DNA of 64,000 bases from Phoronis australis. Lineage: Eukaryota > Phoronida > Phoronidae. Where the stretch lies: assembly GCA_002633005.1 (NCBI GenBank), contig NMRA01000690.1, positions 130,365 through 194,364 of the forward strand. Reading direction: 5' to 3'. Shown here in pieces: positions 28,096 through 57,900 of the stretch. A model generated the notes under the pieces. The model did no database searches and was not told where the DNA came from. It was given only the letters and a program-made list of their open reading frames with translations. Each line of letters begins with the position of its first letter. Within the stretch, counting starts at the first letter, position 1. A program made the position numbers and the translations under genes.

Positions 28096-28171
28096 TGCAT
28101 GGGCGGCGCACCATAGGGGGCTGGGGGGGGCTATAGCCCTCCACTTTTTTCAGTGCCATGCCGCCCATGCA
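28096..28171 (+). mobile_element. Mini inverted repeat with TGCATGGGCGGC ends, copy 1
   Basis: A 76-bp element bounded by TGCATGGGCGGC and its near-perfect inverse GCCGCCCATGCA, with a G-rich left arm and CCACTTTTTTCAGTG in the right arm. The same arms occur at 47477-47597. It is too short to encode anything. Open frames over it on both strands are artefacts of the palindrome. Confidence 0.6.
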
Positions 28172-29448
28172 ATGTGCTGTTGTGTGGAGTTGATCAATTA
28201 CTGCATTAGCGATGTCTTCATGGCAGTATAACACTTGCTAAGGTGATTCTTGAGCTGTTACGCTTTTGAATTTAAATTCCTCGTAAAAAGTTAAGTTATG
28301 ATCATTTTCACTCAAAGAAACACGATAAAATTAGTCAAAATAGATGCTGTTAGGTTTCTGATCTCTGGTGCCTGTTGATGACTGTTTTTTTTGTCATTGG
28401 ACCATGGAAGATAACTGACCTGAGAGTCGTGTTGTCAGCCAAAAAATTGCGGGAACGCTTAACAATCGCCTAGACTGACATGTTGATTTAGCCTTCATTT
28501 ACATGTAGACACCCATGTCGTCTGGAGTTGAAACGAAACGGAGTTTTTTTTTGGTACTGCTTTGAACCAATAATGAACTGTCAGTTATTCCTGGGCCCTG
28601 AGTTGAATTCTGAACTAAGACCGGGATATGGTGTATTTGGCTTAAAACCAAGGTTCACTGCCGTCTTAAGCAATAGCGGGAGAATTAGATGTTGGGTGTC
28701 GCGGATTCTGACTTATTGCGTTAGTAGAGACGTCTTCCGACCACCTTGACTGAAAGGCCATACAACAGATAACAGAAGTAAATATTTCGAATTCTATCAT
28801 ATTCCAGAACGACACTACAAAGACATTTTTCCTCCCATGTCGACCACCACTCAAGTATGCATACGATTTAATTTCATTTGATATCTGAAAATATTTTTAA
28901 GATTCAAGTAGACTTTCTGTTACAACTTTGAGCCTGCACCGACAATTAAATATTTTGCCGGCGCCTACACATCTCAGAGAAGCGAGGGTTGGACGAGGGG
29001 ACACAAACAATCTTTCGTATAAGGGCGACCTTACCTACCGGCTTCTTCTGGGAGGAGATCTTTGTTTAATGAGAAATGGAAACTATCTCTCCCCTTCGGC
29101 GTTTGCCGTAAGATTAGGGAATGCGCGTGCGCAGATATAAAGCTTCAGACTCTTTCTCGCGTATCAATGCTTTCGTCAATTGTATTTTCTACAATAAACG
29201 TATAAAAATGCATTTGACTAGTAGATTGGGAAAATTACAACCGAATGGTACAATTACTAGGAGTGAAACAAGCGCTGTTTTGCATTTCGCCGTTCACAGT
29301 AATATTGAATTTTTGTATGTTTACAGTAGTGGTGAAAATTGCTTAAATTGTCAATACGTGTTGCGATAAAAATCAAGTGGCATGGGCTTCTGTATAGTGT
29401 TTTGCAACCTCCATTCCGAGCCATACGATATCAATAATACGTATGTCA

Positions 29449-29468
29449 ACATGTACATGTACATGTAC
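29449..29468 (+). repeat. (ACATGT)n self-complementary microsatellite
   Basis: Three and a third units of the palindromic hexamer ACATGT. The tract is its own reverse complement and can form a hairpin. Confidence 0.8.
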
Positions 29469-31760
29469 AAGGGGCTTATACACTGTATAAGCTGTGCTGT
29501 GTGTAGTGATGAAATCTGAGGAACTGACCACGTTACATCGTGTATTGTTACTTTTCACGCCGTTAAAACTGGCTCAATGTATCTGTCCTTTGCAAGTTTT
29601 AGGAAAATTGGCTACAGGTGTTTATTCAATGTTGGGTTATGTGGCAATTAACTTTGTACCTAATCAACGTTTTTCGTAACGGTTTGGTGATCTGGGCCCG
29701 CTCTCCAATCTCCGTACTCAGACTCGAATCATACTCAAACTCAAACTTCATACTCAACTCGAGTATAGACTCAGCTTTGGTGTATTCAATGCCATACTCG
29801 AAAAATCTGTTCTCGAAATTTCGAGCATGTACTCAATTTTCGCGTATACTCGAACTGAAGTGTATTTCATCTATATTTCGAGTAAGATTTTGAGTAAAAT
29901 TCCGAGTATATGCTCCAAATTTCAAGTTTGGTTTGGCAGTGTGCTTGAAATTGTACTCGAAAATAAATACGAGCGAGAGAACAAAATATCGAAAGGCCAT
30001 GCACCGACAGACACAGCAAATCTAAAAAATTAAGTCCTCAATTTCAGTTCAGAGATAATAATTTTCGTTTTAAATCTTCTTAATCTTCACCTTATTAACC
30101 CGCCGTATCAATGCATGTCATCGCCGCCAATTCATAAACTCTTTACTCTACGATTCCTGGCAACAGGCGCATTCTAATCCCTTGTCGGCGAGTCATTACA
30201 AGTGTCGAAAGCAGTTGTGGGAAAAGTCGTGTGAGAAGTTTGTGCTGTCGTGGCAGTAGGTGTGTCCACGGTTTGTAGGGTTTCCAAAAGACGAGGAGGC
30301 GAGGAAAGTTAAAGACAGTTTGCTTCCCTGCCAGGTGCATTTCCCGTCATAGTTTAGTCATCTATAATTCCTCAATCCCCGAATAGTATAGAACCAATTC
30401 ACGCCGACAGGAGGCGCGTTTCCGTCAAAACGAGGCTCGCTACGACAGCTCCTTTGGCTTATTGGCATATACCGGTTGTATTCCGCGTTGCTCGAAACGG
30501 CTAGAAAAACTACGGACACTCAACTGTCTGTTTTACAATCCCTAAAGTCGTTGAGATTCGGAAGCGTACGTTCGGTCCTTGCCATACGCCGCGACGAAGG
30601 AGAATATGCCCGTGTAAAATTCATAAATGTTTTCGAAAAGTTAGATCATATTTTGTCGCACCTCGGTTGCCGAGCATCATAGCAAGGACCGGAGAATTTT
30701 CGGCCAGCCATGCTGTGTTCATGACTATGGGTTGAAACATGATGCATTTTTCTTCCCAAAAAAGGACAGGGCCCTCAATTCCTCGATTTTGGGACCGGAT
30801 GCTGATCGGGAGGTAGATTTTGCCCCGCACTCGGCGAAAAAAGGTACAGGCACCTTTCCCCTTGGATGAACGAGGCCCCTGAAGAAAAATGGTAACTTTT
30901 CTTACTAACTGATATTGAGCTCTAAAACGAGGTTATGCTTTGGACGAACGAATTAGGTGTTTTGAGTTTAAAATTCACTGGTCCAAATTGATAGTTGAAA
31001 CCTAACATATGAAATAGACGTCAGAATTATTAAAACCAGGATAGCATAATTGATGGTCAAATAATTACTTCAGACTTGTAAATGTGTGCAAGGGAATGAA
31101 TGAGAACCTGCATATAATGCGAAAGCGATTGCTCGGGCTGTGCTAGTTTTTGATTTTTTTTCAATTTGAGGTTAATTATTGACAAATTTTTAAGAGTTAA
31201 TATCCAGGTAGGACTCTAAAGACCATCCATTTAACTCACGCAATGTCAACTTCAGCTTTGTTTATCGCAGTGAGCCTCGCTTTGGATTTTAATGTCCGCC
31301 GCGTGAATAACGTCTATTCCAGATTTTGTTTGCTGATTTCTAAGTGGACGTCTCTTCCCGTTCACTGGTGAACTCTGAATGCCTGCACATGTATTGTTTT
31401 TTACCTCACGTGCCAAATGTCAACTAACTTGATACATCCCGGTAAAATACAAAGATACAGTATCAAAGTTTTGACATCAGCGTAGGCCTACACAGCAATG
31501 GGTAGCAAGAGAGAACAGGGGTTCTTTGACATGATAAGCTGTTACAAATTTCTTAAAATATTTTCGGGAGATGATGAACTCAAGAAGTAAAGCTTAAATT
31601 GTTAAGTGTATCAAAGAAATGGTATAAGAATATTGTACTGAAACTGAAAAAAAAATGAATAACAGTTACAGAAGACTCAGAATTCCACATTATAGGCCTA
31701 CTCTGGTAGTTGTAGCGACAGCAGACGATAATGTAGTTGCTGGGGTGGTCTATGCCAATA

Positions 31761-32368
31761 GCAGAATGGTGAATGTTGGCCAATTCCCCTTTTGTCCACT
31801 GACGTCACAAGCATACTGGCGCCCCCAGTGGAGGCCCTGAGAACTCGTAAACAAGCATGCTGGCGACTGTGGTTAAAGTGTTTTTTATGATTTTTCCAGA
31901 GTCGCTATGTTTTAGTGTGTTTTTTAAATAATGTTGCATGTCATACCTCTCAGAAAATTAATATTGTTCCAATAAATTAAGAAAATTGGAATATTCATTC
32001 TCGCGATCCTGCAACACCATCCAAATGTTCTTCTGTGTTACACACGGCAAAGCCAAAGTTTTATTCTCACGCGAAATAGCCTCGTATACGCTCGACTAAA
32101 AAGGAATCTTTCAATCATATTTAATTGATACTATATACCATTCATTATTATATACCATGCATTATGTTTTTAGAAAAAAAAACGATACTCAACGCCCCAC
32201 AATAAACATAAGTCCGTTCGCCAGCTTGGCTCCGCCGTTGCTAGGCTGGATACTACCGGGTTCACGAACTCAGTTTATTTACGAGTTTTCAGGGCCTCCA
32301 CTGGGGGCGCCAGTATGCTTGTGACGTCAGTGGACAAAAGGGGAATTGGTCAACATTCACCATTCTGC
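31761..32368. mobile_element. MITE with 90-bp terminal inverted repeats and 9-bp TSD
   Basis: A 608-bp element. Bases 31761-31850 and the complement of 32279-32368 match over about 90 bases with only a few mismatches (starting GCAGAATGGTGAATGTTG). Both sides are flanked by the exact 9-mer ATGCCAATA (31752-31760 and 32369-32377), a perfect target-site duplication. Long inverted repeats with a 9-bp duplication are typical of the Mutator/MULE superfamily. There is no transposase, so it would be mobilised in trans. The intact duplication suggests a fairly recent insertion. Confidence 0.85.
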
Positions 32369-32444
32369 ATGCCAATAGGGAGCAATGAATCAGCGCGACT
32401 TTATGTGGTTTTGCATTTCACATCATAAAGAGTTCCATAGCAAC

Positions 32445-33025
32445 CTCGCTGGTTCCCCGCGTGCTTAGCCCAGCCAGCACGCAGGTATCACGCAGTGGCA
32501 CGCGCTTTAGCATTGGTCGATGTAACCTCGGCAGTCATTGGTTAGCTTTACAACAACGTGAAAAAATGGCGGGCTGTGAACAATTTTTAGCCTTGTCATG
32601 CAAGTGGCGTCGCAGAAACTATTTCGTTTCTGCAGTGATGTTTAATAGCCGCGTGCTTGAAGCACATACATGTACAATAAACACATATCTGGCCGATTTA
32701 ACCGGTGGGTTATTCATACTGTATGAATACAGGACACTATCGTAAACAAAAGTCATCGACAGCAGAAAGATGCATCCCGAAAAGGCGCAATTACAATTGC
32801 TAGGCTTCACATTTCCTGAACATAAATTTTAAGCACCAGATTTGACCCCATTTACACTTCAGTCCATCAGTCATACCAATTTGTTTGCGTAAAGCGCTGC
32901 CTGTTGAGAATTTGACTAGCCAATCAGAAACGTCGGTGTAAAAAAATTTACCGAGGAAAATTAAGTGATACCTGCGTGCTGGCGCGGCTACCGCCCCACC
33001 TACCGGCACGCAGGGAACCAGCGAG
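32445..33025 (+). mobile_element. MITE with CTCGCTGGTTCC ends and 9-bp TSD, copy 1
   Basis: A 581-bp element beginning CTCGCTGGTTCCCCGCGTGC and ending in the inverse GCACGCAGGGAACCAGCGAG (one mismatch in 20). It is flanked by an exact 9-bp duplication CATAGCAAC (32436-32444 and 33026-33034). Further inverted pieces (CCAGCACGCAGG) lie inside the ends. It carries two ATTGG/CCAAT motifs and then ATGGCGG, with a 59-codon open frame to a TAA. A second copy lies at 44185-44818. The 9-bp duplication points to a Mutator-like transposase. Confidence 0.85.
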
Positions 33026-33190
33026 CATAGCAACTCGAGTATGAGTGTCAGATTTGAGTACGTTTGGAGTCTACTCGAAATGCGACATTAGATACGCTTT
33101 TTTGAGTACGACTCCAGTGAGCACGATTTTGAGTATGAAATATCCAGTATGAGTAGGAGTCTGAGTACGGAGATTGGAGACCGGACCCTG

Positions 33191-36100
33191 GTTTAACTAA
33201 AACTGCGTGACGAGAATGCTGTAAGGTTATCCTGATAATGTTCCGTGAAACCTGGGCAAGTCTTTTTCGACGTTTCCTATTTTGTTTCGCCTTTTGTAAC
33301 AAGTTCTTTGTGGGATAGGCTTACTTAAAAATAACAAGCACTGTAGTTTGTCAAAACTTATGGTTATCGTGAAAGAATTGGACATTTTGCTAAACGTTGA
33401 CTGTGACGCGTCTCAAGGACACGAGTATTGATGTCGCTGAGTGCAATTGTTGTTGATTAGCAACAAATTCATTTACTAATGAGTCATTAACTAATTACAA
33501 GTCAAATGTACTTGACAACTGGTATCCTTTTTTCAGCGGAAGAGACACCTGTTTCTCAGTCTGATTGTTTTTATTCGGTTCGTCTGGTCTCTCGGACAAT
33601 TTAGTTTCAATGGTCACTCTAATCGCCGGACAAAAGCCATTAGTATCACAATGAAGCCATTGTAATTTAAGATTATGTGAGACCTGACCAGTCTGCGTAT
33701 TTATCCAAATATCTACTAAACTATAGATTTTATCTCGGTGAAGGCATATATTTTCTGAAATTGAAAGTCTGTAGAATATGATTTTTGTTATCATATCTTA
33801 TTAGTAAAATTTAGCGAAAAGGAGTAACGGAACGTGTACATTGGTAGCCAAAACAACCGTGTCAACAACAAGACCAAGGTTTATTTGATATAAATGTCCA
33901 ATGTGAGATCTCGAAATCGCTGTTGCAGTTTTTTTAAATATCATTTTATCGGTTCATGAAAGTCGTAAAAGTCCTATTACTGATAGCCTTCCATACAAAG
34001 ATGGAACATTTGTAAACACTCTTCCTAACAGCGTTTTGACGACACTGCGTAAAGCACAGCATCTGATAGTTTTGCATGAATTTGAAGTTAACAAATTTGG
34101 AATTTTTCTAAGGCTCCTACATAACTTTGAACCCATTGTTTAATACACTACAGTAGGCAACTAACAATAAAGAAAACGAGCTCAGTCCTTTCAAATTGAT
34201 TTTTGTTAATTATCATGATTTCGGTCCTTTCCTTTCGTTCATTCAGAAGGTGCGTACACCTCTTCTGTTTCTCCCCGTAAGTATACGATGTACTGGCTAT
34301 CTCAGTTCCTCCTTCCATCGAACGGAGAAAGAACACAGACGATCGTATACACTGGATGCGCGTTTGACCGATCTTGCACTATTTTTGCCGTACAGTTCCG
34401 ACTTTCGTCTATTGCGATAGGCCTAGGTCAGAAAATTGTTGGATGAAAGTTTACCTTTCGGTTTGTATCGACACTGGTTGCCGATACATAGAGGTTCTAG
34501 TAACAGAGGACGCAAAATATTGTCATAACTGAACAATTTGGCGGAAGGTTTCGTTTCTACCTAACCTGTTCACTATACGGCGGAAAGTTAAGGTACAATT
34601 TGGTCACGATTTCAGTATTCATCAGTTTGTATTTTTCCTTCAAGAAGTTGTATTCGTGGTTACAACTGGAATATGTTCAGTTGAGAGAACTGGTGTGGAA
34701 ATGATAACACAAGATCAAAATGGTGTCCTCACCGAATCTAGTTGTCGACGTGAAACTGTGGAACCAAAATTTATTGAGTTCTTGCGGCTAAAACAACATA
34801 CAGAGTCTATTTGCAATCACATAGATACAAGTCACTGCTAAATATGGTTGTGTGTGATTCAGACAACTGGATTTCGAAAGGACCGCTAGACTACATCCAG
34901 GTGTAAATGCTACATGCATATGGTATTAGCAAACTAGCAGTTTTCTATTCAATTTACTATTTGGTTCCAGGAAAAGAGACACGTGATCAAAGCAAATATA
35001 CTTGATGATTTTACACGAAAATGAACCGCACCTACTGAGCAAGAGCCCTTGGGAACTGACCATTCTCTTGACTCGGTTTTGCATTAGCGTTCCATATTCG
35101 CCGTGTTTGTCCATGTAAAAACCATATAAATTGTCATTTCGCAGTCTGAAATCTTTCCAGTGACATGAGCCATCAAAGTGAGCAAACAGATAATATGTAT
35201 TTCAAATTGTTCTGTGCAAGCCGGGCAGTGACTGAATAAATTTTCCTGCATTTGTAACACTTCTTTTGAATTATGCACGCCATCCATTATCGCAGATTAG
35301 CTATTAATGACATGGACATTCGATAAACAATTTATCACTCGCCAGGCGTCTGCAGTTTGTTTTATCAAACTTCAATAAATATATCCAATATACGTGCTGT
35401 GAAATCCCGTTAACTACAATCTGAATCGCAAAAATGTTCACTTGCTTTAATATATACTGATTAATTTAACAAACACGGAATGATTATGTTTTGTTTATAT
35501 TATTATTGGTTGTAAATACCAAGCTCATTTTTTGATGAAATATTCCTTAGTTGATTACATATAATTGAGTAGAAAAATGGCCTACCGTGCATCTCTCCCC
35601 CCCCCCCGAACATCAATTTCTAAATTACCTCTTTGCGAAGTAATCTAGGTGGAGAAATGAAAACTGATGTTAACAATCCGAAAAAAATGTCTCGCGTATG
35701 TTTTTATGCAAATTAGTGCCGCCATTGCTGATTTTTCGTTATTTTACAAAGTTATCATGTCCATATACGAAAATTGCTCCACTGAAGTATTAGCCAATCA
35801 AACATGACCAAGAGGAGTATTGCTCTCGAAAATACAAAAGCCGTCGCTTAGTGGTTCAAATTCGGCGTGCAATAAAGTCATCTTTGATTTACGTATCTGC
35901 ATGGTTTTACGCTCAAGAAAAATAAAGAGGGTCGGAGTTGGCTGAAAATTCTTCGTTTAAGTTGGACTTTGTACGTGTACCAATGTACGCTGTAGCGTCA
36001 TATGGAAATTGATGAATATTGAATTGAATGAGCTTGGTAAATACTGCCAAAAACTATTTTCAGCTGCATAGTCTCGAACTCAGATACTATTAGCATGAGA

Positions 36101-37385
36101 GTCTGGTGTACAGGTGGTTATTAGGTTAGATTTTTACCATGTCATGCTACTGTATCTGATTTGAAAATGTATTTCAACATTTCAAGTTCTCTCTTATTTC
36201 TATTATTTTCTGCAATATTTAAGAGACAAATATTTATTCAATTGATGTTCAATGATTTAATTTCGGTGGCATTCACGTGGGATTGCTGTCGTTTCTTCAA
36301 ATGCAATGTAGGGAGGTTATTGGGTCGTAGACATCCGATGTTATCACATATAACCCGTGGACGTGTAACCCGACTCATAATTTGCGTTTCAGGCTGTGCG
36401 ATTTGACTTCAAGGTCACCGAAAATCTTTCGCGCAAAAGACCATCAAATCTACATATTTATGCGACGCCATTTCGAGGCTCGCTTTGTATTTTTTATCTT
36501 TGCGTGCTGAATGCTTTGTCGTACTCGCATGAAGTTTATGTTGCAGCAGACCAGTGTTTTCAATTCCGGTGCACGCAAATGACAAGTGATGTTTTCCGCC
36601 GTATTATTTTCACGTCACCAAGTTGTCTATGATGACATCGGGTGTCTGGGTTAGAGACTACATAGGGCCGCAAGTAGGCGGCGAGAACGATATTGTCAAC
36701 AATGCAATCCACTTACTTCGTATGGCCGACTCTAGCGTGTATTATCTTACTAACGCCTGGTTATAGGTATACCCACATCTAAGCACATGCAGTATTTTCA
36801 GACGAAGGAAGATTGACATTACCTTGAAAATCGGGCGTCATTGTTAAGTGATCGGATCGTTTCTGCTTTTGTTGATTATGTTTCAATCTTTCTACCTCCA
36901 TTGCTCTTAAAATTTCTCTTTGTCGAAACATTTTGAACAGACTCACTACAACATGTTGCTCGACAGTTGGATGGTGTTGAAAAGAATTGCCAACGAGCCG
37001 GTCTGGCCACGAAGGAGACCGGCCTCCTGCTCACGAGGCTTTGTGTCATCTATAACAACGCCATCTAGTGAGCAGGAGACGAGCCCTGTGCCGTGAAAGG
37101 AAAATGAACGACTCACACTGAGAAATCCGTGCGTGTCCCACCAAAACTGACTCCATGATCAACCAGAGTTTCTGGGAATCTGGTCATTGAATGGTTTTGT
37201 TCACTCAGATCATCATTCAAGTAGAACTGTAAATTACCGTACTTAGTTATTGGAATTTGTTACATTTTGACACTGAACATTAGAATAAATTAAGTTGTAA
37301 AGGCTTGTGATGCCAAGCTACATCCAACCAGATGAACCAAGCCTCAAATCAGCTCGTCTTGATAACTGTATTATTTTAAACTTTC
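33191..37385. other. Intergenic DNA upstream of the KCNE-like frame
   Basis: About 4.2 kb with no recognised gene. A C10 run sits near 35600. It may contain the untranslated first exon and promoter of the KCNE-like gene, since that coding exon is preceded by a good splice acceptor ending CTTTCAG at about 37387. Confidence 0.45.
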
Positions 37386-37462
37386 AGATCAGTGCATTGG
37401 CTTAGACCTCATCCACGCCTGCTCAAATCAACAAGAAATTGACTAACCGAAATGAACGAAAA

Positions 37463-37864
37463 ATGACGCACATCCACTTCCGGCTTGAGGGATTCAAAAA
37501 CTACACTCTGACAGGCGCGCTCATTCACGTGAATTCAACTGATGCGCCAACTGACGATGTGGGACCAGTCTACTACGTTTTTGCCGTAATCTTTATCTAC
37601 AGCATGTCTATTGTTCTAATGATTGCCTCCACAGTGAGGCGGTCTTACGTGGACCGTCATATTGCTTCGTACTTGAAAGAAATTGATCACGTGAGAGAGA
37701 TGACGCATAAAAATCCAAATTGGCCTGGTCGCGTTGACTTAACTGCATTGAAGCCTGTAATGTCAAAAACGTCTTTTATAAGTGAGACAAACAATGAAAA
37801 CGTCTTTGCTGAAGATGAACCGTCAGGCGGTCCAACCGAACTGTTAATAATTAATGAATCGTGA
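37463..37864 (+). CDS. Putative KCNE-like single-pass membrane protein
   Basis: A complete 133-residue frame from the first in-frame ATG (A at -3) to TGA. The upstream in-frame TTG at 37439 is not a likely start. Residues 1-35 are a polar ectodomain with two N-glycosylation sequons (N13-Y-T and N24-S-T). Residues about 36-58 form one membrane segment (VYYVFAVIFIYSMSIVLMIA), followed at once by the positive STVRR. A cytoplasmic tail of about 75 residues contains SYLKEID. This layout, the YYV entry and the STV-basic exit are like KCNE2-type potassium-channel accessory subunits, whose coding region is normally a single exon, as here. A pyrimidine-rich acceptor ending CTTTCAG about 75 bases upstream suggests a non-coding first exon. 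Similarity is judged by eye; another small type-I membrane protein is possible. Confidence 0.55.
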   Translation: MTHIHFRLEGFKNYTLTGALIHVNSTDAPTDDVGPVYYVFAVIFIYSMSIVLMIASTVRRSYVDRHIASYLKEIDHVREMTHKNPNWPGRVDLTALKPVMSKTSFISETNNENVFAEDEPSGGPTELLIINES

Positions 37865-40563
37865 CTGCAGTGACGTAGTCCGACCACGAGCTTACAAGAT
37901 GTACAGCTTCAGTTATCACTTTCCAGGAAACCGCAACATCAGAATCGTGCGTGTACAATACAGGCAGATCACTTGGCAAATGAGCAAATTTATAGAGCCC
38001 CTACGGACAGGACCACAAGATAACAAAAACGCCGTAGCATACTGAATTCGAAAGTTGTGGATACCTGCACGACATCATAGATCCTCCAGTGTAATCGGTT
38101 GCTCCGCAGAAGTCGCACTTTTACTCGAACCCGTGTGCGCTTACTTTGGCTTGATGTCTGTCGTAAATATGTCCAGGGGTGATGCATTCCGTAGACGCAA
38201 AATACTCCTGATGAGCTTGCAGGAAAAAATGTTCGCTTATGGAACGGAAGTGGTGAATGTGTTCCATAATTCGACATTCTAACTCAACCAACCAATCGCT
38301 TTAGTTGCCGCCTTGCTTGAGTACCCCAGTAAGGTCCCGATCATAGTTGTGAAACACTGTATGTCTTTCACTTGAGTGATTTTGCGTTTTTCCGAGTTTC
38401 TCCCGTCTACGGATCGCACCCCAGATCTGAACCAGAAAAATATTTAATTTTAATTCTGTTACTTTCGCATATTGAATCATGGATACACACTTTCGATTCA
38501 ATTTCTCGTTGTTGCAGCAGCTGCAAGTCGCCATGGTCAACAATGGTTATCCAAAAGGGATTCCTCAACTTCAAACTAATGCACCCAAGAATCTCGTGCC
38601 TGAAGCTAGTGTAGTCGAGTGCTCTGGAAGAAATGTATGGCGATATCTTGCGATGTCCTACGACATCTTGCGTTTTCGCTACAATGCTCCCACGAAACGA
38701 ATATTAATGTTTGGTGTCAACTTCGCCCAGATAGCCAACGAACAGGTAGTTTTATCAACGTTGGTCGGTGTCACTCTTTATGCGACACTACGTAAATGCG
38801 TCTGATTTTTATATAGCAATCCGATTCCATGGCGAACAGGGCTACGTCAACCTGAATAGAAAGTGAGAATTATGAATATGTGGTTCGGTGACAAGTTGTG
38901 CGTGTTCCACACACCGAAAATGCCGCCAATATACAGTCTGCGATTTTTCATCAAAGGGGCGGTTTTGTGTGCCAAGAGTGGACTGGGGAGGTTATTGTTG
39001 AATGTGGTGCACTTCTTGAATTTATTAGCTTTTGACCAGATCCATGAAACAATAAAATACGTTATTTTTTGTGATTTCATTACAAATCGCCGATTTTCGC
39101 CGCTACATGTATCTGCCAAACATTCGCAGAAATCACGTCTGGTCTCTTTACCATTTAAATGCCGTTATTCACCTCGTGGGATTTGGCTCAGACGCGGATC
39201 GTTCGGCTGATTGGTTCGATTCCTAGTTTCTTCTAGTTTCTGTGAAATTGCTTCTCTCGTCCAGAACGCATTTGTCCAAAGTGAAGATTTGTGAGGAAAA
39301 TGACAGTCATTAATGGGACAAAATCAATGCAATTAGGCCAATTTGTCGTCATGACATGTTAGAATATTTAATCACCCCTGTTCCAAATATATCAGCTGCT
39401 CCAAACCTGGCTATCCACGGCACAAGCTAACACAACATTGTGAGTCGATATTTAGTGCAGTTTGTCCGCTAAGTCATTGCGCATGTCTACACTTAGTGAG
39501 AAACCATGAGAGACGAAATGAACGTCTAACGCTTATTAACGTTGTTTTGCTTCGTTTTCGATTTGGCATTATACTGAGAACAACCTCTGTAAATAAAGAT
39601 GTCGGGCATTTCACTGGTATATTGTTATTCCACTACACTGGAAACAATGAGACATAACTATTTTCAATAAATAACTTATCGTTTAATACAATCTGTTTTC
39701 ATTCACATATATGACGCACTTGGAGGACCTATTTACCGTAATTCAGTATGAACACATTTTTTATCAAAATAAACAAAGACAATTTTCTTTTAATTGGACA
39801 TTTGCATTTTAGATGCTGCAAAGAACTTTTCAGTCAATTGACGAAATCGAGAATAATACAAGACGCTAAAACAAGTCACATTTAAATTGACTTTGCACGA
39901 TGCAGATGAATTATAATGCTGCAAATATTACGTCAGCTTATTACTGCTATCTCGGAAAACGATAGCTTTAGATAGTAGTGTATGCATCGTGTCGGGTAAG
40001 TCAACAGATTTGAGGGAGGCCAAAGTCAAAAAGAAACATTTAAGGTTGAACAGTACAGGACATTTTTCGTGTGCTTTGAAATACAAAAAACAGTCGCCCG
40101 TAAGGTTAAGTTTCGTATGCACCAGCAGGGAGAACTTCCCCGATTTGGTGTCCCGTTTCCAAACTCAGAGCACGACGACGTCAAAACCCACGTATCTGAT
40201 AGTTGCAAACTCAGATCAATCCGTCGACGCACAAGCGTCAAGCTCAGGCTGTAGTATTCTATCAACTAAGCGCGAAACACGTGTCCACGTACTTGAGACA
40301 ATCAAAGTTCAACATAATGGCCATTGCCCAAAATGCACTTAACAAATACGAAAACTTTCGAAAATCCAACATTTATACAGGTACAAACCACAGAGGGAAC
40401 GTTTTTGACAATTGATTTTGTCACAAAAATATGACACTCGAACAACGTTATTCTCTGTGACCCTGATGAGTATTAAACACACAGCACCATCTCAAAGAAA
40501 AGGTTCGTCCGTGGACTGATAGCAGTGAAGGTGTTCAACTTCCGCTAATTTTACTGCCACTGA
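37865..40563. other. Convergent intergenic space between KCNE-like and PKA genes
   Basis: About 2.7 kb. It should hold the 3' untranslated regions of both genes, which point at each other. Overlapping short frames around 38479-38805, 38863-39210 and 39989-40342 show no domain. No optimal AATAAA is visible close to either stop codon, so 3' ends cannot be placed. Confidence 0.5.
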
Positions 40564-57466
<16,903 letters not shown>

Positions 57467-57900
57467 CTGCAAACAAGGAAATACGTCGGTTATTTGCACA
57501 TTGCTGTAGCAGAAATTGCTCAAGCTACAGACAGTAGCAATTCTTTACTGAATTCAGTTATGTTTCTATGTCCCACTACGCTACATGTAGCTGTTTTATT
57601 TTAGACTGAACTTTTGTTTTAAAGTAAGCTTTCTTTGTCGAATATTGGCAGTGTGAAAATTTATTGCAAGGAATATTACGACTTGAAGCCAGTGGAGAAG
57701 TTTTGATCGGAATTGAAACGTTTCTATCTCTATCTATATCTTGAAATACTTCACACGTTTCCGTCGTTAACCTAACATGATATGGTGTTTCTAACTTCGG
57801 ATCGACTTTAATTTTGCCAAATGACACGCATTGTAATGTTAAAAAGATAGCCTATTAGCCGATATTAACGGCCACTAGATCAGATAAATCCTGAAATGCT

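Larger units (their letters stand above)
29693..33190. mobile_element. ACTCGA-family inverted ends enclosing 3.5 kb
   Basis: The left block near 29694 (GGGCCCGCTCTCCAATCTCC then GTACTCAGACTC) is matched in inverse orientation by a right block ending at 33190 (complement CCAGGGTCCGGTCTCCAATC, then TCCGTACTCAGACTC). Both arms are packed with ACTC/ACTCGA/GAGTA words: 29705-29965 on the left and 33035-33165 on the right. The pair may be the ends of one 3.5 kb element or two separate elements in opposite orientation. The interval contains two other MITEs and no transposase frame. Related ends occur at 41531-41942 and 63808-64000. Confidence 0.45.

Noticed and set aside
27992-28234. Overlapping frames on both strands
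   Set aside because: They sit across the palindromic TGCATGGGCGGC element, which keeps both strands open by symmetry.
30574-30693. Inverted pair CGGTCCTTGC / GCAAGGACCGG
   Set aside because: It is only about 12 bases with a 100-base spacer and no other copies; it could be chance.
36050-36115. Second tRNA-like stretch (GAGTTCGAGAC on the minus strand)
   Set aside because: It has no acceptor-stem pairing and no clear A box.
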